Notes: generated by a model not told the origin, from the letters alone. A stretch of 64,000 bases of DNA from an uncultured Aquimarina sp. (GCF_947492965.1 NZ_CANLOZ010000006.1:1-64000), one strand, 5' to 3'; shown: positions 44,089-54,805, numbered from the stretch's first letter. A program made the numbers and translations.

Positions 44089-47000
44089 TTACTCTTCATT
44101 CACACTAACTTCTGTTGGCAATATCCCAAACTGTGCTTTGAAACATTTTGTAAAATAGGAGGGAGAGGAGAAACCTACTTTATAGCAAACTTCGCTAACA
44201 TTAGTAGAACCACTTTCTAAAATCTCCTTTGACTTTTGTAGTCTTATGTTTCTTAAAAACTGATTCGCCGTCTGCCCAGTAAGTGTTTTTATTTTTCTAT
44301 AAAACTGACTTCTACTAAGATGTAATTCCGATGATAAGGACTCTACGCTTAAATTAGGATCACTCAGATTTTCATAAATATGATTTAAGACTTTCTGAAT
44401 AAACTCCTTATCTAATGATGTATTATGCTCATTAATTTCTGCATCGCTGATATCTCCAAAATATTTATTAAAAAGTATTTGTCGAATGGTAAGCATTTGT
44501 GTTAGATATGATTTCAACACCCTCATATCAAATGGTTTGTTTAGATAAACATCTGCACCAGATTCTATACCTTTTAATTTATCATCTTCCATAGTTTTAG
44601 CAGTAAGCATAAGTATAGGAATATGACTCGTTTTTATATCTTTTTTTATCCTGGAACAAAATTCAAACCCATCCATTTCGGGCATAATTACATCTGTAAT
44701 GATAATATCTGGCGCCTCTTTCTTAGCTATTTCCAGACCTTCATTTCCGTTTTTAGCTTCATAAACTTTATAGTGATTACTCAATTCGGTTTTAAGATAA
44801 TTTCTTAATTCTGTATTGTCTTCTACAATAAGTAATCTATTGGATTTTTGTTCCTCTTCTATTTGCTCTTCTAAGTTCTGATTATGAACATGACTTATGA
44901 ACTTAGTTTTTAGCAATACTTCCGAATCTTCTTCTTCAGATACCACTTCACTTTCCTTAAAATGTGATTTACCTAGTGGTAAGGTTACCGCGAAAGTAGT
45001 TCCTTCATTTACTACACTATCTACATCGATCTTACCTTTGTGTAATTCTACAAAACTTCTTACTACCTCTAAACCAATTCCTGTACCTCCATAATACCAC
45101 TTGTTTAAGTTATCAACCTGATAAAATCGCTCAAATATTTTATCTACTTGTTCCTTTTTAAGTCCTGGTCCAGTATCGGAAATACTGATCTGAAAACTTT
45201 CGTTAGAGATGTTATTATCAAGATTATCCAAAAGCAGTTGCCCCGATTTTTTGATTCCAACTGTAATCTTACCTCCTTCTGGAGTTACCTTAAATGCATT
45301 AGACAACAGGTTAAAAACAATTTTTTCGAGCATGCCAACATCTACCCATGCAGTAAGCTCATTAACTTCTTTTTGAACATCGAGCGTTATTTCTTTATGT
45401 GAAGCTTCAATTACAAAATAGCTTACTATATCTCTAATGAACGCTATGATATCAACTTTCCTTGCCTTAACATTTAGTTTATTAACCTCTAATTTTCTAT
45501 AATCCATTAATTCATTTATTAATCGATATAATCGATCTGTATTTTTATGGATTACCAAATGTTTTTCGGTGACTTCTTTAGGAAGATTTAGTTTTTCGTT
45601 TTTAAGTATATCTTCTATCGGATTAATGATAAGCGTTAAAGGAGTTCTAAACTCATGAGATATGTTGGTGAAAAACTGTAGCTTCTTATTATTTAATTCC
45701 TCTTCTTTAGCTCTTTTTTCTCTTTCGTATTTTATTTGCTGTTTTTCTTTAATCCTATTTTGGGTAACTTTATTAAGTATGTAAATCCCTAGTAAGAACA
45801 GCAAAATATATGATAATAAAGCAATATTAGTTTTCCACCAAGGAGGTAAGATTTTTATATACAGTTGTAAAGGTTTTTCACTCCACTGCCCATCATTATT
45901 AGCAACTTTTAAATTAAAAGTATAATCACCTGGATCTAGGTTTGTATAAGTAGCACTTCTCATATTACCCACATAATTCCAAGAATCATCTGCTAATCCT
46001 TCTAGATAATAAGCGTAAGTATTTTTTTCTGGACGTGTATAATTAATTCCTGTATATTCTATGGTAAAAACTGACTGCTCATTACTTAAGGATATACTAT
46101 CTGTTTCGGAAATTACCTTAGTCAATGGCGATTCAGGATCATTAAGATTTACCTTTTTATTAAATAACTTAAAATCGGTAAGATGTAATTCTGTAGAACT
46201 ATTATTGGTCTCTATACGTTCTGGGTTGAAATAATCGATACCATCATAATTTCCAAAATAAATAGTTCCTTGTTTGTCTATAAATGCTGCATTAAAATTA
46301 AAATCATTCGATAATAATCCATCGTTAATATTATAATCCGTAATGTTTCCATTATTAAGATCTAATTTATGAATTCCTGTATTCCCACTTGTCCAGATAT
46401 TATTATTCTGATCTTCTATAATAGCAGAAACATTTTCATCTTCTAATCCATATAATTCGTCATACCAAGTAAAACTATACTTTGTTGGATCGTATCTACA
46501 TAATCCTCCACCTCTTGTTCCAAACCAAACGGAACCATCTGAAGCTTCGTAAATAGATAAGATATGGTTAATGTTGGTTGCATTTTGGTTAGCATTCTTC
46601 ATATTACCACCTAAGAATCGTACAGATAAATGACCATCATCTTTTTTATTAGCTATATACAAACCGTTGGTTGCCCCGATCCAAAGATTGTTATTGGAGT
46701 CAACCAACACTTTACGAATGTCACTAGTATGAATTCCATAGGTTGTAAATCCAACCGAATTATGATGCATAAACTTGGAAGTAGATGGATCATACGACAT
46801 CAAACCGCCAAAAAAAGTACCTATCCATATAATACCATCTTTATCTTCTGCAAAACTTATAATACTATTAGATGAGAGATCTCCATTTGTATTTTCTATG
46901 GTATAATTAATAAATCTAGTTGTTCCTTTTTTGAGTAAAAAAAGACCACCACTCCAACTACCTGCCCATACATTTTCTTTACTATCAATAAAAATAGTCT

Positions 47001-48357
47001 GAATATCATAGGAAGTTAGATTCGAATAGTCTTTGGTATTGATCTTATTAATATGAATAAACTTCTGTGTCTTGGGGTTATAAACATCTATTCCGCCACC
47101 ATCGGTACCAATCCAAAATAGACCTGATGCATCCTGAACAATTCCTGTTACAGATCCTGACTCTAAAGAGTTAGGATTACTGGTAAGACTTTCGATATTT
47201 TTAAACTTATCGTACAATTTATCATAAACTGCTATACCCTTATTATAATATCCCAACCATATCCTTTGATTACGATCCAAATACAGAGACCATATAGAAT
47301 TTGATCGAATACTATTTTCATTGTTCTTGTCAAAAAGATAATTTTTAATGATGACACCTTTGTCAGTTATATGAAATAATCCGTCATTTTCGGTACCGAT
47401 AAGAATAGTACCATCGGAATTGGTAATCATCGATAAGATTTTCTTTTTTGAAAAAAGAAAATTCTGAATTGTAAATCGATTTGAGTTAACAGTATAGATA
47501 TTATAGACACCATCTGATATAGATCCTAGCCAAATATCATCAGCAGCAAAAAGAAGTTTTTGCAAAGGTGTTTCAATAGATGCTTTCCCATTTTCTGTTT
47601 CAAAAGTAGCTAGACCTAAGGTATTTGAAACGGGATCATACTTTCTTAAACCGTAATTAGTTGCCGCATATAAATTTCCTTTCTGGTCTACTTTCAGGTC
47701 ATTAATATCTAATAGACTTCCTTTGTCGAGGTTTACGTTCTTAATTCGTTCTACTGTTTTCGTTTCAGGATCTAACTTAATCAAGCCTGTTTCGAAAGTT
47801 CCAACAAATAAATTTCCTTCTACATCCTCAACAATACTGCTGATTGCAATACTAGCTTGCTGTAATTCTCTTAACTGCTTTAGTATTTTGATTCTGATAA
47901 AATGATCCCGTTCTCGATCATAAAGGTCTAAACCATTTTCAGATCCAACCCAAAGTCTATTCTTTTTATCTACATAAGAACAATAAATAAAACTACCTCT
48001 TAAGGATGTGGTGTCTTTTAGATTGTGTTTGTAGGATACATAATCAATTCCATCATATCTCTTGATTCCAGCTCCTGCGGTTCCGATCCAGATAAAACCA
48101 TTCTGATCCTGATTAATTACTGGAACTGCTATTTTAGATACACCATCTTTGACACTTACGAAATTAAAATGCTCAGATTTTTCTTGTGCTGTAAGACAGT
48201 TTACACAAGAATAGAATAATAGTACACTGAAGATGATCCAGTTGATATGTTCAAACTGGTATAATTTTAAAAAATTATATGTAGCATCTTCCTCGTAAAA
48301 ACCCATTGACATTTTTGTTTGTTTTCCTAAATCTAATAAAAAATGCTCTCTTTTCAT
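44089..48357 (-). CDS. hybrid two-component system regulator (HTCS)
   Basis: 1422 residues. N-terminal signal/anchor (about 35-58; the exact start is unclear, with ATGs at residues 16 and 18 as well), two seven-bladed Reg_prop propellers (about 65-740), a Y_Y_Y domain (about 765-850), one membrane helix (NIALLSYILLFLLGIYILNK), histidine kinase with phospho-His about 903 in NISHEFRTPLTLI, ATPase motifs NLLSNAFKVTPEGG and GTGIGLEVV, receiver domain with Asp about 1222 in IIITDVIMPEMDG, and AraC helix-turn-helix (about 1320-1420). It senses an oligosaccharide in the periplasm and activates the surrounding xylan locus. Position next to GH3/susCD fits that target. Confidence 0.95.
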   Translation of the reverse strand: MKREHFLLDLGKQTKMSMGFYEEDATYNFLKLYQFEHINWIIFSVLLFYSCVNCLTAQEKSEHFNFVSVKDGVSKIAVPVINQDQNGFIWIGTAGAGIKRYDGIDYVSYKHNLKDTTSLRGSFIYCSYVDKKNRLWVGSENGLDLYDRERDHFIRIKILKQLRELQQASIAISSIVEDVEGNLFVGTFETGLIKLDPETKTVERIKNVNLDKGSLLDINDLKVDQKGNLYAATNYGLRKYDPVSNTLGLATFETENGKASIETPLQKLLFAADDIWLGSISDGVYNIYTVNSNRFTIQNFLFSKKKILSMITNSDGTILIGTENDGLFHITDKGVIIKNYLFDKNNENSIRSNSIWSLYLDRNQRIWLGYYNKGIAVYDKLYDKFKNIESLTSNPNSLESGSVTGIVQDASGLFWIGTDGGGIDVYNPKTQKFIHINKINTKDYSNLTSYDIQTIFIDSKENVWAGSWSGGLFLLKKGTTRFINYTIENTNGDLSSNSIISFAEDKDGIIWIGTFFGGLMSYDPSTSKFMHHNSVGFTTYGIHTSDIRKVLVDSNNNLWIGATNGLYIANKKDDGHLSVRFLGGNMKNANQNATNINHILSIYEASDGSVWFGTRGGGLCRYDPTKYSFTWYDELYGLEDENVSAIIEDQNNNIWTSGNTGIHKLDLNNGNITDYNINDGLLSNDFNFNAAFIDKQGTIYFGNYDGIDYFNPERIETNNSSTELHLTDFKLFNKKVNLNDPESPLTKVISETDSISLSNEQSVFTIEYTGINYTRPEKNTYAYYLEGLADDSWNYVGNMRSATYTNLDPGDYTFNLKVANNDGQWSEKPLQLYIKILPPWWKTNIALLSYILLFLLGIYILNKVTQNRIKEKQQIKYEREKRAKEEELNNKKLQFFTNISHEFRTPLTLIINPIEDILKNEKLNLPKEVTEKHLVIHKNTDRLYRLINELMDYRKLEVNKLNVKARKVDIIAFIRDIVSYFVIEASHKEITLDVQKEVNELTAWVDVGMLEKIVFNLLSNAFKVTPEGGKITVGIKKSGQLLLDNLDNNISNESFQISISDTGPGLKKEQVDKIFERFYQVDNLNKWYYGGTGIGLEVVRSFVELHKGKIDVDSVVNEGTTFAVTLPLGKSHFKESEVVSEEEDSEVLLKTKFISHVHNQNLEEQIEEEQKSNRLLIVEDNTELRNYLKTELSNHYKVYEAKNGNEGLEIAKKEAPDIIITDVIMPEMDGFEFCSRIKKDIKTSHIPILMLTAKTMEDDKLKGIESGADVYLNKPFDMRVLKSYLTQMLTIRQILFNKYFGDISDAEINEHNTSLDKEFIQKVLNHIYENLSDPNLSVESLSSELHLSRSQFYRKIKTLTGQTANQFLRNIRLQKSKEILESGSTNVSEVCYKVGFSSPSYFTKCFKAQFGILPTEVSVNEE

Positions 48358-48496
48358 TTGTAATTGAAAACAACTTGATCTTTATTTCTAGCCGATATAT
48401 CAAAAAAGTTCTATTCTGAAAATATAACATTTTTCACTTTTTTAAAAAAGCTTGGAAAGAAGCTATCTTCAATTGATACCGAAATAGTCTTTGTTA

Positions 48497-50113
48497 TCAC
48501 CCTGTAAAATAAGTTAATATAGAAACAACTACCACTACTAGTAGTACGGATAAAGCAATGTCAGTTCCAGTATAACTATTTTTTGTTTCATTCTTTTGTT
48601 CTGATGACAAGGTTCCAAAAGCAAGACCTCGAATGGTAGCATAATCAGGTGCTGTAGTTACCAAACTAGTGCCGATACATACAATTACTGAAAAAATAAA
48701 CATAAAGATTGCCATGTGAGCAAAATTTATGGTTGCAAACTCATAAGCGAAACCTGACAAATCATCCTTCACAATCTCTGCAGTTATTCTTAGTGCTGCA
48801 ACCAAGAGCCCAGAAAATAAAGTTACTATTGCCGCTTTCGAATTTACCCTTTTCCATATAATCCCCAGAATAAATACCGCTGTTATTGGAGGAGCTATAT
48901 AAGACTGTACACTTTGTAAATATTGATATAAAACTCCTCCTCCTATTTTATTCATGATCGGAATCCATATAATTCCCAATACTACAACCAAAGCAGTAGC
49001 AACTCTTCCGATATTCAACAAATCCTTTTCTGGGGTTTGAGGTTTTAGTTTTTTATAAATATCAATAGTAAATATCGTAGAACAAGAGTTAAAAACAGAT
49101 GCTAAAGAACTCATTAGTGCCGCCATCAAACCTCCTGCTACGAGCCCTTTTAAACCGGTCGGCAATAACGTTTTTACTAATACAGGAAATACCTCATCTG
49201 CTTTATCATAAGACAATACTCCTTGTTTAGCCAGAGCGAAAGCTATGATACCTGGTATTAGAAAAATAAAAATTGGTAATATCTTAAGATACGCTCCGAA
49301 AATTGCTCCACGTCTCCCAATTTTTATATTATTTGCAGCTAAAGTACGCTGCACTATATACTGATCAGTACACCAATACCAAATACCCACTATTGTTCCT
49401 CCAAACAACAATCCTGTCCATGGAAACTCTGGATCAGACATCGGTCTCCACATATTAAAATGATCAGATCCTGCTGTTGCTTTTAGGTTTTCCCATCCAC
49501 CTACTTCTTGTAAACCTAAATAGGTTATAATGATAGAACCAGCTATCAATACGACTGTTTGTAATGTTTCTGTATAAATTACTGCCTTCATCCCTCCGAC
49601 AATGGTGTATGCTCCCGTAAAAACTACGATACCAATAGCTCCATACCAAAATGGAATCCCTAATAACTCAGATACTACGATACCACCTGCATAAATGGTC
49701 ACGGAAACCTTAGTTATTACATATCCGGCTAATGAAAAAACAGATAGAAACCAACGTGATCTGCTATCAAACCTTTTCTCCAAAAATTCGGGCATTGTAA
49801 ATACTTTGCTTCTCATGTAGAAAGGCAAAAACAACCATCCTAGCAATAATACAATCCATGCATGCAATTCGTAATGTGCCATAGGCATACCAGATTCGGC
49901 TCCAGTACCTGCTAATCCCACAACGTGCTCAGAACCTATATTAGATGCAAAAATAGAAGCTCCAATTACAAACCAACCTACATTTCGACCTGCAAGAAAA
50001 TAATCTGCAGTATCCTTATTTCTTTGTAATATCACCCATACAGCTACTCCAATAAGTGCTAAAAAGTATACTCCTAATACCACCCAATCCAATTGTTCTA
50101 AAACTGATTCCAT
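48497..50113 (-). CDS. sodium/solute symporter (SSS family), likely xylose transporter
   Basis: 538 residues from MESVLEQLDWVVLGVYFLAL; a longer frame from 50188 adds a charged stretch unlike the family. About 14 membrane helices with the SglT signature: DYFLAGRNVGWFVIGASIFA and SNIGSEHVVGLAG (Na+ and sugar contact near the first helices), and VVGGMKAVIYTETLQ. It brings monosaccharide into the cytoplasm with Na+; xylose is inferred from xylA and xylB nearby. It lies 139 bp upstream of the HTCS gene on the same strand. Confidence 0.92.
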   Translation of the reverse strand: MESVLEQLDWVVLGVYFLALIGVAVWVILQRNKDTADYFLAGRNVGWFVIGASIFASNIGSEHVVGLAGTGAESGMPMAHYELHAWIVLLLGWLFLPFYMRSKVFTMPEFLEKRFDSRSRWFLSVFSLAGYVITKVSVTIYAGGIVVSELLGIPFWYGAIGIVVFTGAYTIVGGMKAVIYTETLQTVVLIAGSIIITYLGLQEVGGWENLKATAGSDHFNMWRPMSDPEFPWTGLLFGGTIVGIWYWCTDQYIVQRTLAANNIKIGRRGAIFGAYLKILPIFIFLIPGIIAFALAKQGVLSYDKADEVFPVLVKTLLPTGLKGLVAGGLMAALMSSLASVFNSCSTIFTIDIYKKLKPQTPEKDLLNIGRVATALVVVLGIIWIPIMNKIGGGVLYQYLQSVQSYIAPPITAVFILGIIWKRVNSKAAIVTLFSGLLVAALRITAEIVKDDLSGFAYEFATINFAHMAIFMFIFSVIVCIGTSLVTTAPDYATIRGLAFGTLSSEQKNETKNSYTGTDIALSVLLVVVVVSILTYFTG

Positions 50114-50508
50114 AAATTGTTTTTGGTTATTATATAATTTAATGTTGATTGCTAATTTCAGTAATTTACAAGTAGACAAATGCTTCATATTTCCTTTTCA
50201 ACAAAAAGGAAACATCACACAGCTGTTGCACTATCTTTAATTTCGAAAAGAATAGTTTAACAATTCATCTAATTTTTACTTAAAATTTTATTAAAGTCAA
50301 AACTATCTGTTGGGGTAGCAAACAGATAGAAAATTTGAAGCGAATGTTGTAAATTATGAAGCATTCAGTACATATAAGTTAGTTTGAAAAACTATTTATA
50401 AAGTTTTTATAAGGAGTAAGTTTCCAGAATCTTTAATTAGAATGCTTTTTATGGTCAATCAATCTTTTTAATTAGTTATTTACAATCAAATTTTATCATT
50501 TTTAAAAT
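50114..50508. other. intergenic region upstream of the symporter gene
   Basis: About 395 bp between the symporter start and the SUMF1-like gene end. I see no gene, operator palindrome, T-run hairpin or TAnnTTTG match on the minus strand. Confidence 0.35.
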
Positions 50509-51357
50509 CTAACTTTTGTTTCTGCAAATACGAAAACCTTGATCAGGTCCGATGCCACTCGCTTCGAAGTAATCTCGATCACTGTTTTTAAAATAAACCT
50601 CGAGACCAATCCATCCACCGCCTCTTTGAGTACGAAATAACCCTCTTGGTATCCGCTCATCTTCATACCAATCATCACACCATTCTCTTACATTTCCAGT
50701 CATATCATAAACACCTAATTCGTTTGGTTTTTTATTATTTATAATATGTGTCCTACATTTATTTTTTTCTATAATTATATAATTCCATTGTTGGTCTAAG
50801 ATAGTATCACCACTATTTCTCCAATACCAAGCGATATCATCGATCTTATTGCTACCGCTATAGATATAATTTTTACTCTGTTGTCCGCCACTCGCTACAT
50901 ATTCCCATTCGATTTCGCTTGGTAAACGATAACCATTTGCTTTTGGGTTTCTTTTCACTAACCACTTGATACTGTCAAATTGGGAAGTATTAAAAGAATC
51001 TGTAGAATCTTTGTAGATTTTATAATATGGTACTAAACCTTTTTGCTCACTTTTTTTGATACAAAACTCAACACAATCATACCAACTTACCATTTCTACA
51101 GGCAAACTATCACCTTTAAATTTGGATGGATTAGTTCCCATAATTGCTTTCCATTCTTTTTGCGTCACTTCATGTGCTCCTATATAAAAGTCTTTTACAG
51201 ATACATTTTTATTATAAAGATTTGACTTGTTATTCTTAACAGAGCCACCCTTTATGAATACCAAATTATCTATATCATTTTTATTAAAATCTTCTTGGTT
51301 ACAGGAAAGAAATACGATGATTATTCCAAGAAAAAAATAACTAAAACCCTTTTGCAT
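50509..51357 (-). CDS. SUMF1/FGE-fold lipoprotein lacking catalytic cysteines
   Basis: 282 residues with a lipoprotein-like N-terminus (GIIIVFLSCNQED). The formylglycine-generating enzyme fold is plain: VKDFYIGAHEVTQKEWKAIM, GYRLPSEIEWEYVASGG, GVYDMTGNVREWCDDWYEDE and RGGGWIG near the end. The two copper-binding cysteines of true sulfatase activators should lie after RGGxW; here that stretch (GLEVYFKNSDRDYFEASG) has none. No sulfatase is nearby either. It more likely binds a carbohydrate or serves as a surface component of the xylan locus. No operon with GH11 is certain (gap 119 bp). Confidence 0.85.
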   Translation of the reverse strand: MQKGFSYFFLGIIIVFLSCNQEDFNKNDIDNLVFIKGGSVKNNKSNLYNKNVSVKDFYIGAHEVTQKEWKAIMGTNPSKFKGDSLPVEMVSWYDCVEFCIKKSEQKGLVPYYKIYKDSTDSFNTSQFDSIKWLVKRNPKANGYRLPSEIEWEYVASGGQQSKNYIYSGSNKIDDIAWYWRNSGDTILDQQWNYIIIEKNKCRTHIINNKKPNELGVYDMTGNVREWCDDWYEDERIPRGLFRTQRGGGWIGLEVYFKNSDRDYFEASGIGPDQGFRICRNKS

Positions 51358-51410
51358 ATTCTGAATTAAAAACGAATTCTTATTGTTATTTTACTTAATG
51401 TGTTTAAAAC

Positions 51411-51458
51411 AAAAAACATAAGATCTATACTCTACAGAATATGGATCCTATGTTTTTA
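51411..51458 (-). terminator. terminator of the GH11 gene
   Basis: AACATAAGATC (51415-51425) pairs with GATCCTATGTT (51444-51454) over 11 positions; the single non-Watson-Crick position is a G-U wobble on the minus strand but A-C on the plus strand, so it fits minus-strand RNA. A T run follows on that strand. Confidence 0.75.
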
Positions 51459-51476
51459 AATCTAATTATATATAAT

Positions 51477-52193
51477 CTACCATATACTGGCGTTGATTCT
51501 TCCCCAACCTCCTGTATACGATTCGATTCCAAACACTTGATAGTCAAAATTTCTTAGATTACCCTGATGACCACCATGCTGATTCCAATGGTTAATATGT
51601 GCTTGCATATTTACTTTCTGATTAGACCCTGTTGGAGCATTTCCGTGTTCACTAATATATTGGTAGAATGTTTTTGTTCCCAATATAGATGGAGCATTCG
51701 ATCTTAATTGTTTTTTGAATTTGTAATTCTTACCGTTAACTCTATAATTTCTATTCTGATTTTGTCCAGGAATGCTCCCTTTTTCAACCACGTAGTATTC
51801 CATCAATGGCGTTTGTGTCCACCCATATACACCCACGAAATTGTATGATCCTTGTAGGGTTCCTATATTATAATTTATAGTTCTACCATTACCGGTACGC
51901 CACCCTTTACCTCCAACAATATCTTGATTATCCTTATATTCAATTTCGAAATTACCACTATACTGATTTGCATACGGAAAACGCAATCTACCCCAACCAC
52001 CTTCTTTATAAATTGTCCAGAAATAACCTTTGTTATATCCATCTGTTCGGTTATCACTAATATATCCGTTACTATCTATTGACTTTTGTTCTAGTTCTGC
52101 AGTTTCTGGAAGATTGTCTGCATTTAAATCATCTGAACAACCAGAAAATAAAAACAAACAAAACAAGGAAGAAATACATAAATAAGTTTTCAT
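51477..52193 (-). CDS. GH11 endo-1,4-beta-xylanase, lipoprotein
   Basis: 238 residues from MKTYLCISSLFCLFLFSGC; Cys19 is the lipid site. The GH11 jelly roll is clear: VGGKGWRTGNGRTINYN, GVYGWTQTPLMEYYVVE with the nucleophile Glu132, GTKTFYQYIS, and the closing YQVFGIESYTGG with acid/base Glu224. It has the normal single-domain length after a short linker. GH11 enzymes act only on xylan, so this fixes the substrate of the whole locus. An operator palindrome lies 156 bp upstream, shared with divergent lacI. Own terminator downstream. Confidence 0.95.
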   Translation of the reverse strand: MKTYLCISSLFCLFLFSGCSDDLNADNLPETAELEQKSIDSNGYISDNRTDGYNKGYFWTIYKEGGWGRLRFPYANQYSGNFEIEYKDNQDIVGGKGWRTGNGRTINYNIGTLQGSYNFVGVYGWTQTPLMEYYVVEKGSIPGQNQNRNYRVNGKNYKFKKQLRSNAPSILGTKTFYQYISEHGNAPTGSNQKVNMQAHINHWNQHGGHQGNLRNFDYQVFGIESYTGGWGRINASIW

Positions 52194-52682
52194 AATTATA
52201 TACGTTTTAGTTAAAATAATCCACATCTAATTATCTGCGCAGAATGATTATAAATATGAATGAATTTGTGTTAAAAATTTAGTTAATGCTCAAAATTATA
52301 ACTCTATAATCGAATAGTTGTTAATTCGTATAGTTTAATAACAAATTCTACGAAAACTTTTCGTAAACATATAAACCCTTGTAAATCAAATAAATATTTC
52401 TTATAATTTGGAATTACCCCTATCTTTCTCTTGTAACAATAATCCTTTCCATTTGTTAATTGCTAAAAAACAAAATACTAACAAGTATTTAACTCTTTAT
52501 CAAAAGACTTCTGAAATATTTGAAGCAATATGTGCAAATTTTGTTGCAATCCGAATATAGCATCATTGTAGATCGAATTTTTAAGATTATTTTACAAAAA
52601 GGGAAGTTTACATGAATTTTTATCAGCCATTTGTCCCTATTGGTTTTTAAAAAATTAGAAGTAAAAAGTATTCACTATCGTC
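52194..52682. promoter_or_regulatory. GH11/lacI divergent spacer with LacI operator at 52349-52365
   Basis: The spacer of 489 bp has one clear signal: TACGAAAA and TTTTCGTA flank a single C (52349-52365), a perfect 8-1-8 dyad with the same CGAAAA/TTTTCG arms as the 33268 palindrome. It can serve GH11 (start at 52193) and lacI itself (start at 52683). No TAnnTTTG box was found on either strand. Confidence 0.65.
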
Positions 52683-53711
52683 ATGAAAAAAAAGAGAATT
52701 ACATTAAAAGATATTGCTAAAGAATTCAATGTTTCTATTGCTACAGTCTCAAAAGCTCTCAATGATAGCTATGAGATTAGCACCAGAACAAAATCTATGA
52801 TTCAGGAATATGCAAAAGAATTAGAATATAAATCAAATAACAGCTTTTATAACAACGATAAACAAAGAAATACCAAAACAATAGGAGTGATTATTCCTAA
52901 TATGCTCAATCATTTCTTTACCAAAGTATTTGTTGGTATCGAAAAAATTGCCACTCAGAAAGGATATAACCTCATAACTTGTATTTCTAATGAATCCCTA
53001 GAAAAAGAAATGACTGTAATGGAGCTTCTAAAAAACTCTGATCTAGATGGATTCATTTTATCTATTGCAGAAGAAACTCAAATCAAACAAGATTTTAAGC
53101 ATTTTCAGAATGCCATAAATCAAGGTATTCCTATTGTAATGATTGATCGAATTACTGATGAGATAGAATGTGATAAAGTGATTGTTAATGATGAAGAAGG
53201 TTCTTATAATGCTGTAAATTATTTTATCAAAACCGGTTGTAAAAACATTGCAATTGTTTCTAACATTCATAAACTTAGTGTTGGAAAACTTAGGCTTAGT
53301 GGTTACAAAAGAGCCTTATTAGAAGCAGATATTCCTATTGATGATGACTATATTCTAAAAGTTGATGAGTTTAATGATGTAGATACATTGCTAAAAATAC
53401 TATTAGACTCGAAAAAAGTAGATGCAATCTTATGCCTAGAAGAAGATTCTGCTATCAGTACTCTTAAAATGGTACTATACAAAGGATATAAAGTACCCGA
53501 AGATATTTCTATTATTGGATTTACCAACGGTGTGTTACCTCGCCATGTCACACCTTCTATTACTACAGTTAGTCAACATAGTACGTATCTTGGAGAAGCT
53601 GCAGCCAAAATATTAATTGATAAAATAGAAAACGAAAATATAGAAACTTCGCATACTACTAAGGTCATTAAAACAAATCTTATAGAAAGAGAATCTACCA
53701 GAAGAATGTAA
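52683..53711 (+). CDS. LacI family transcriptional regulator
   Basis: 342 residues, standard length. N-terminal helix-turn-helix ITLKDIAKEFNVSIATVSKA (residues about 5-24; LacI-type with hinge near 50-60), then a periplasmic-binding-protein-like sensor domain (TIGVIIPNMLNHFFTKVFVG, GFILSIAEET, VPEDISIIGFTNG). It usually represses until a sugar or derivative binds. It is the only + strand gene of the xylan locus and is convergent with galM-xylA-xylB. Dyads of its likely operator type lie before GH8, before itself/GH11 and before xylB. Confidence 0.93.
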   Translation: MKKKRITLKDIAKEFNVSIATVSKALNDSYEISTRTKSMIQEYAKELEYKSNNSFYNNDKQRNTKTIGVIIPNMLNHFFTKVFVGIEKIATQKGYNLITCISNESLEKEMTVMELLKNSDLDGFILSIAEETQIKQDFKHFQNAINQGIPIVMIDRITDEIECDKVIVNDEEGSYNAVNYFIKTGCKNIAIVSNIHKLSVGKLRLSGYKRALLEADIPIDDDYILKVDEFNDVDTLLKILLDSKKVDAILCLEEDSAISTLKMVLYKGYKVPEDISIIGFTNGVLPRHVTPSITTVSQHSTYLGEAAAKILIDKIENENIETSHTTKVIKTNLIERESTRRM

Positions 53712-53744
53712 TTATAGCATTGATCAATAAAAACTCTCCTAAAT

Positions 53745-54773
53745 TTATATTGCTAAAAACTTAAAAATAGTTCTATTCTCATATTTGTCATTTGCTTTTA
53801 CCAAAGCAGATGGAAAATGATAGTGGTTTGGAGCATCGGGATAATTCTGGCACTCAAAACAAATCGCAGGGAAGCGACCATATATCGATTGATTTTTGAA
53901 ATTCCAATCAGGAAAACTTTCAGGAGTATAGATAACTACTGCAGGTTGATTCGTCCTTACTTCCATTTTTAACCCACTTTTATCAGATACTAAACTAATT
54001 TTTGGAACTTGATTATCCACTTCTTTATTAGTTGAACTAAAAACAAAAGTGTCATCAATGAGTCCATAATTTTCCAAGCTTTGTAAACTCTTAGGTTCCA
54101 AAAAATCATACGGAGTTCCCATTACTGATTTTAATTGTCCTGTTGGTAATTGAAGTGCATCAACTTCTAAATAATCCAAACAACTTAGTTGCAAAGAATG
54201 GTCTAAAATACTTCCTGATCCATCTAAATTAAAATATGCATGATTTGTTAAATTAACAAAAGTATCTCTATCTGTAGTAGCATGATAGGTAATAATGAGT
54301 TCATTATCATTAGATAATTGGTACATCACTTTTACCCTTAGATTTCCTGGATATCCTTCTTCTAGATGTTTACTATCATAAGAAAAGGTAATAGTATTAT
54401 CTCTTGTACTTTCTAACTTCCAAAACTTTTTATCAAACCCTTTTAAACCGCCATGCAGATGAACTTCATTTTGATGATATAATGCATACTGTTCATCGCC
54501 TATTTTAATCCTACCTTCTCTAATTCTACCAGCATATCTCCCTATCGAGGCGCCCAGAAACTTTGCACTTGGATGATAAGAAACCTCTTCATAATCTGCT
54601 ACATTATCTAATCCTGCAATTACGTTGATCAAATCACCCTTTTTATTCGGAATCTCCAGACTTACTACAGATGCTCCATAATTAGTTACTGACAATTTAG
54701 CTCCATTTGCATTACCAAGCACTAGCGAAACGCAATCTGGATCATCCGACGTATATAAGGTATTTTGTATCAT
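53745..54773 (-). CDS. galM: aldose 1-epimerase (mutarotase)
   Basis: 342 residues. Family signature in SIGRYAGRIREGRI, substrate-site His in NEVHLHGGLKGFDKKFW and LTNHAYFNLDG, and catalytic Glu in the C-terminal CFECQNYPDAPN. It interconverts alpha and beta anomers of aldoses, feeding xylose to the isomerase. Third gene of the xylB-xylA-galM unit, 32 nt after xylA. There is no signal peptide, so it is cytoplasmic. Confidence 0.93.
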   Translation of the reverse strand: MIQNTLYTSDDPDCVSLVLGNANGAKLSVTNYGASVVSLEIPNKKGDLINVIAGLDNVADYEEVSYHPSAKFLGASIGRYAGRIREGRIKIGDEQYALYHQNEVHLHGGLKGFDKKFWKLESTRDNTITFSYDSKHLEEGYPGNLRVKVMYQLSNDNELIITYHATTDRDTFVNLTNHAYFNLDGSGSILDHSLQLSCLDYLEVDALQLPTGQLKSVMGTPYDFLEPKSLQSLENYGLIDDTFVFSSTNKEVDNQVPKISLVSDKSGLKMEVRTNQPAVVIYTPESFPDWNFKNQSIYGRFPAICFECQNYPDAPNHYHFPSALVKANDKYENRTIFKFLAI

Positions 54774-54805
54774 CTACATCTATTATAGAAATCGATTGTT
54801 TTTGA

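Noticed and set aside
50509..51357. Sulfatase-activating formylglycine-generating enzyme
   Set aside because: The Cys pair needed for copper binding is absent and no sulfatase gene is in the window.
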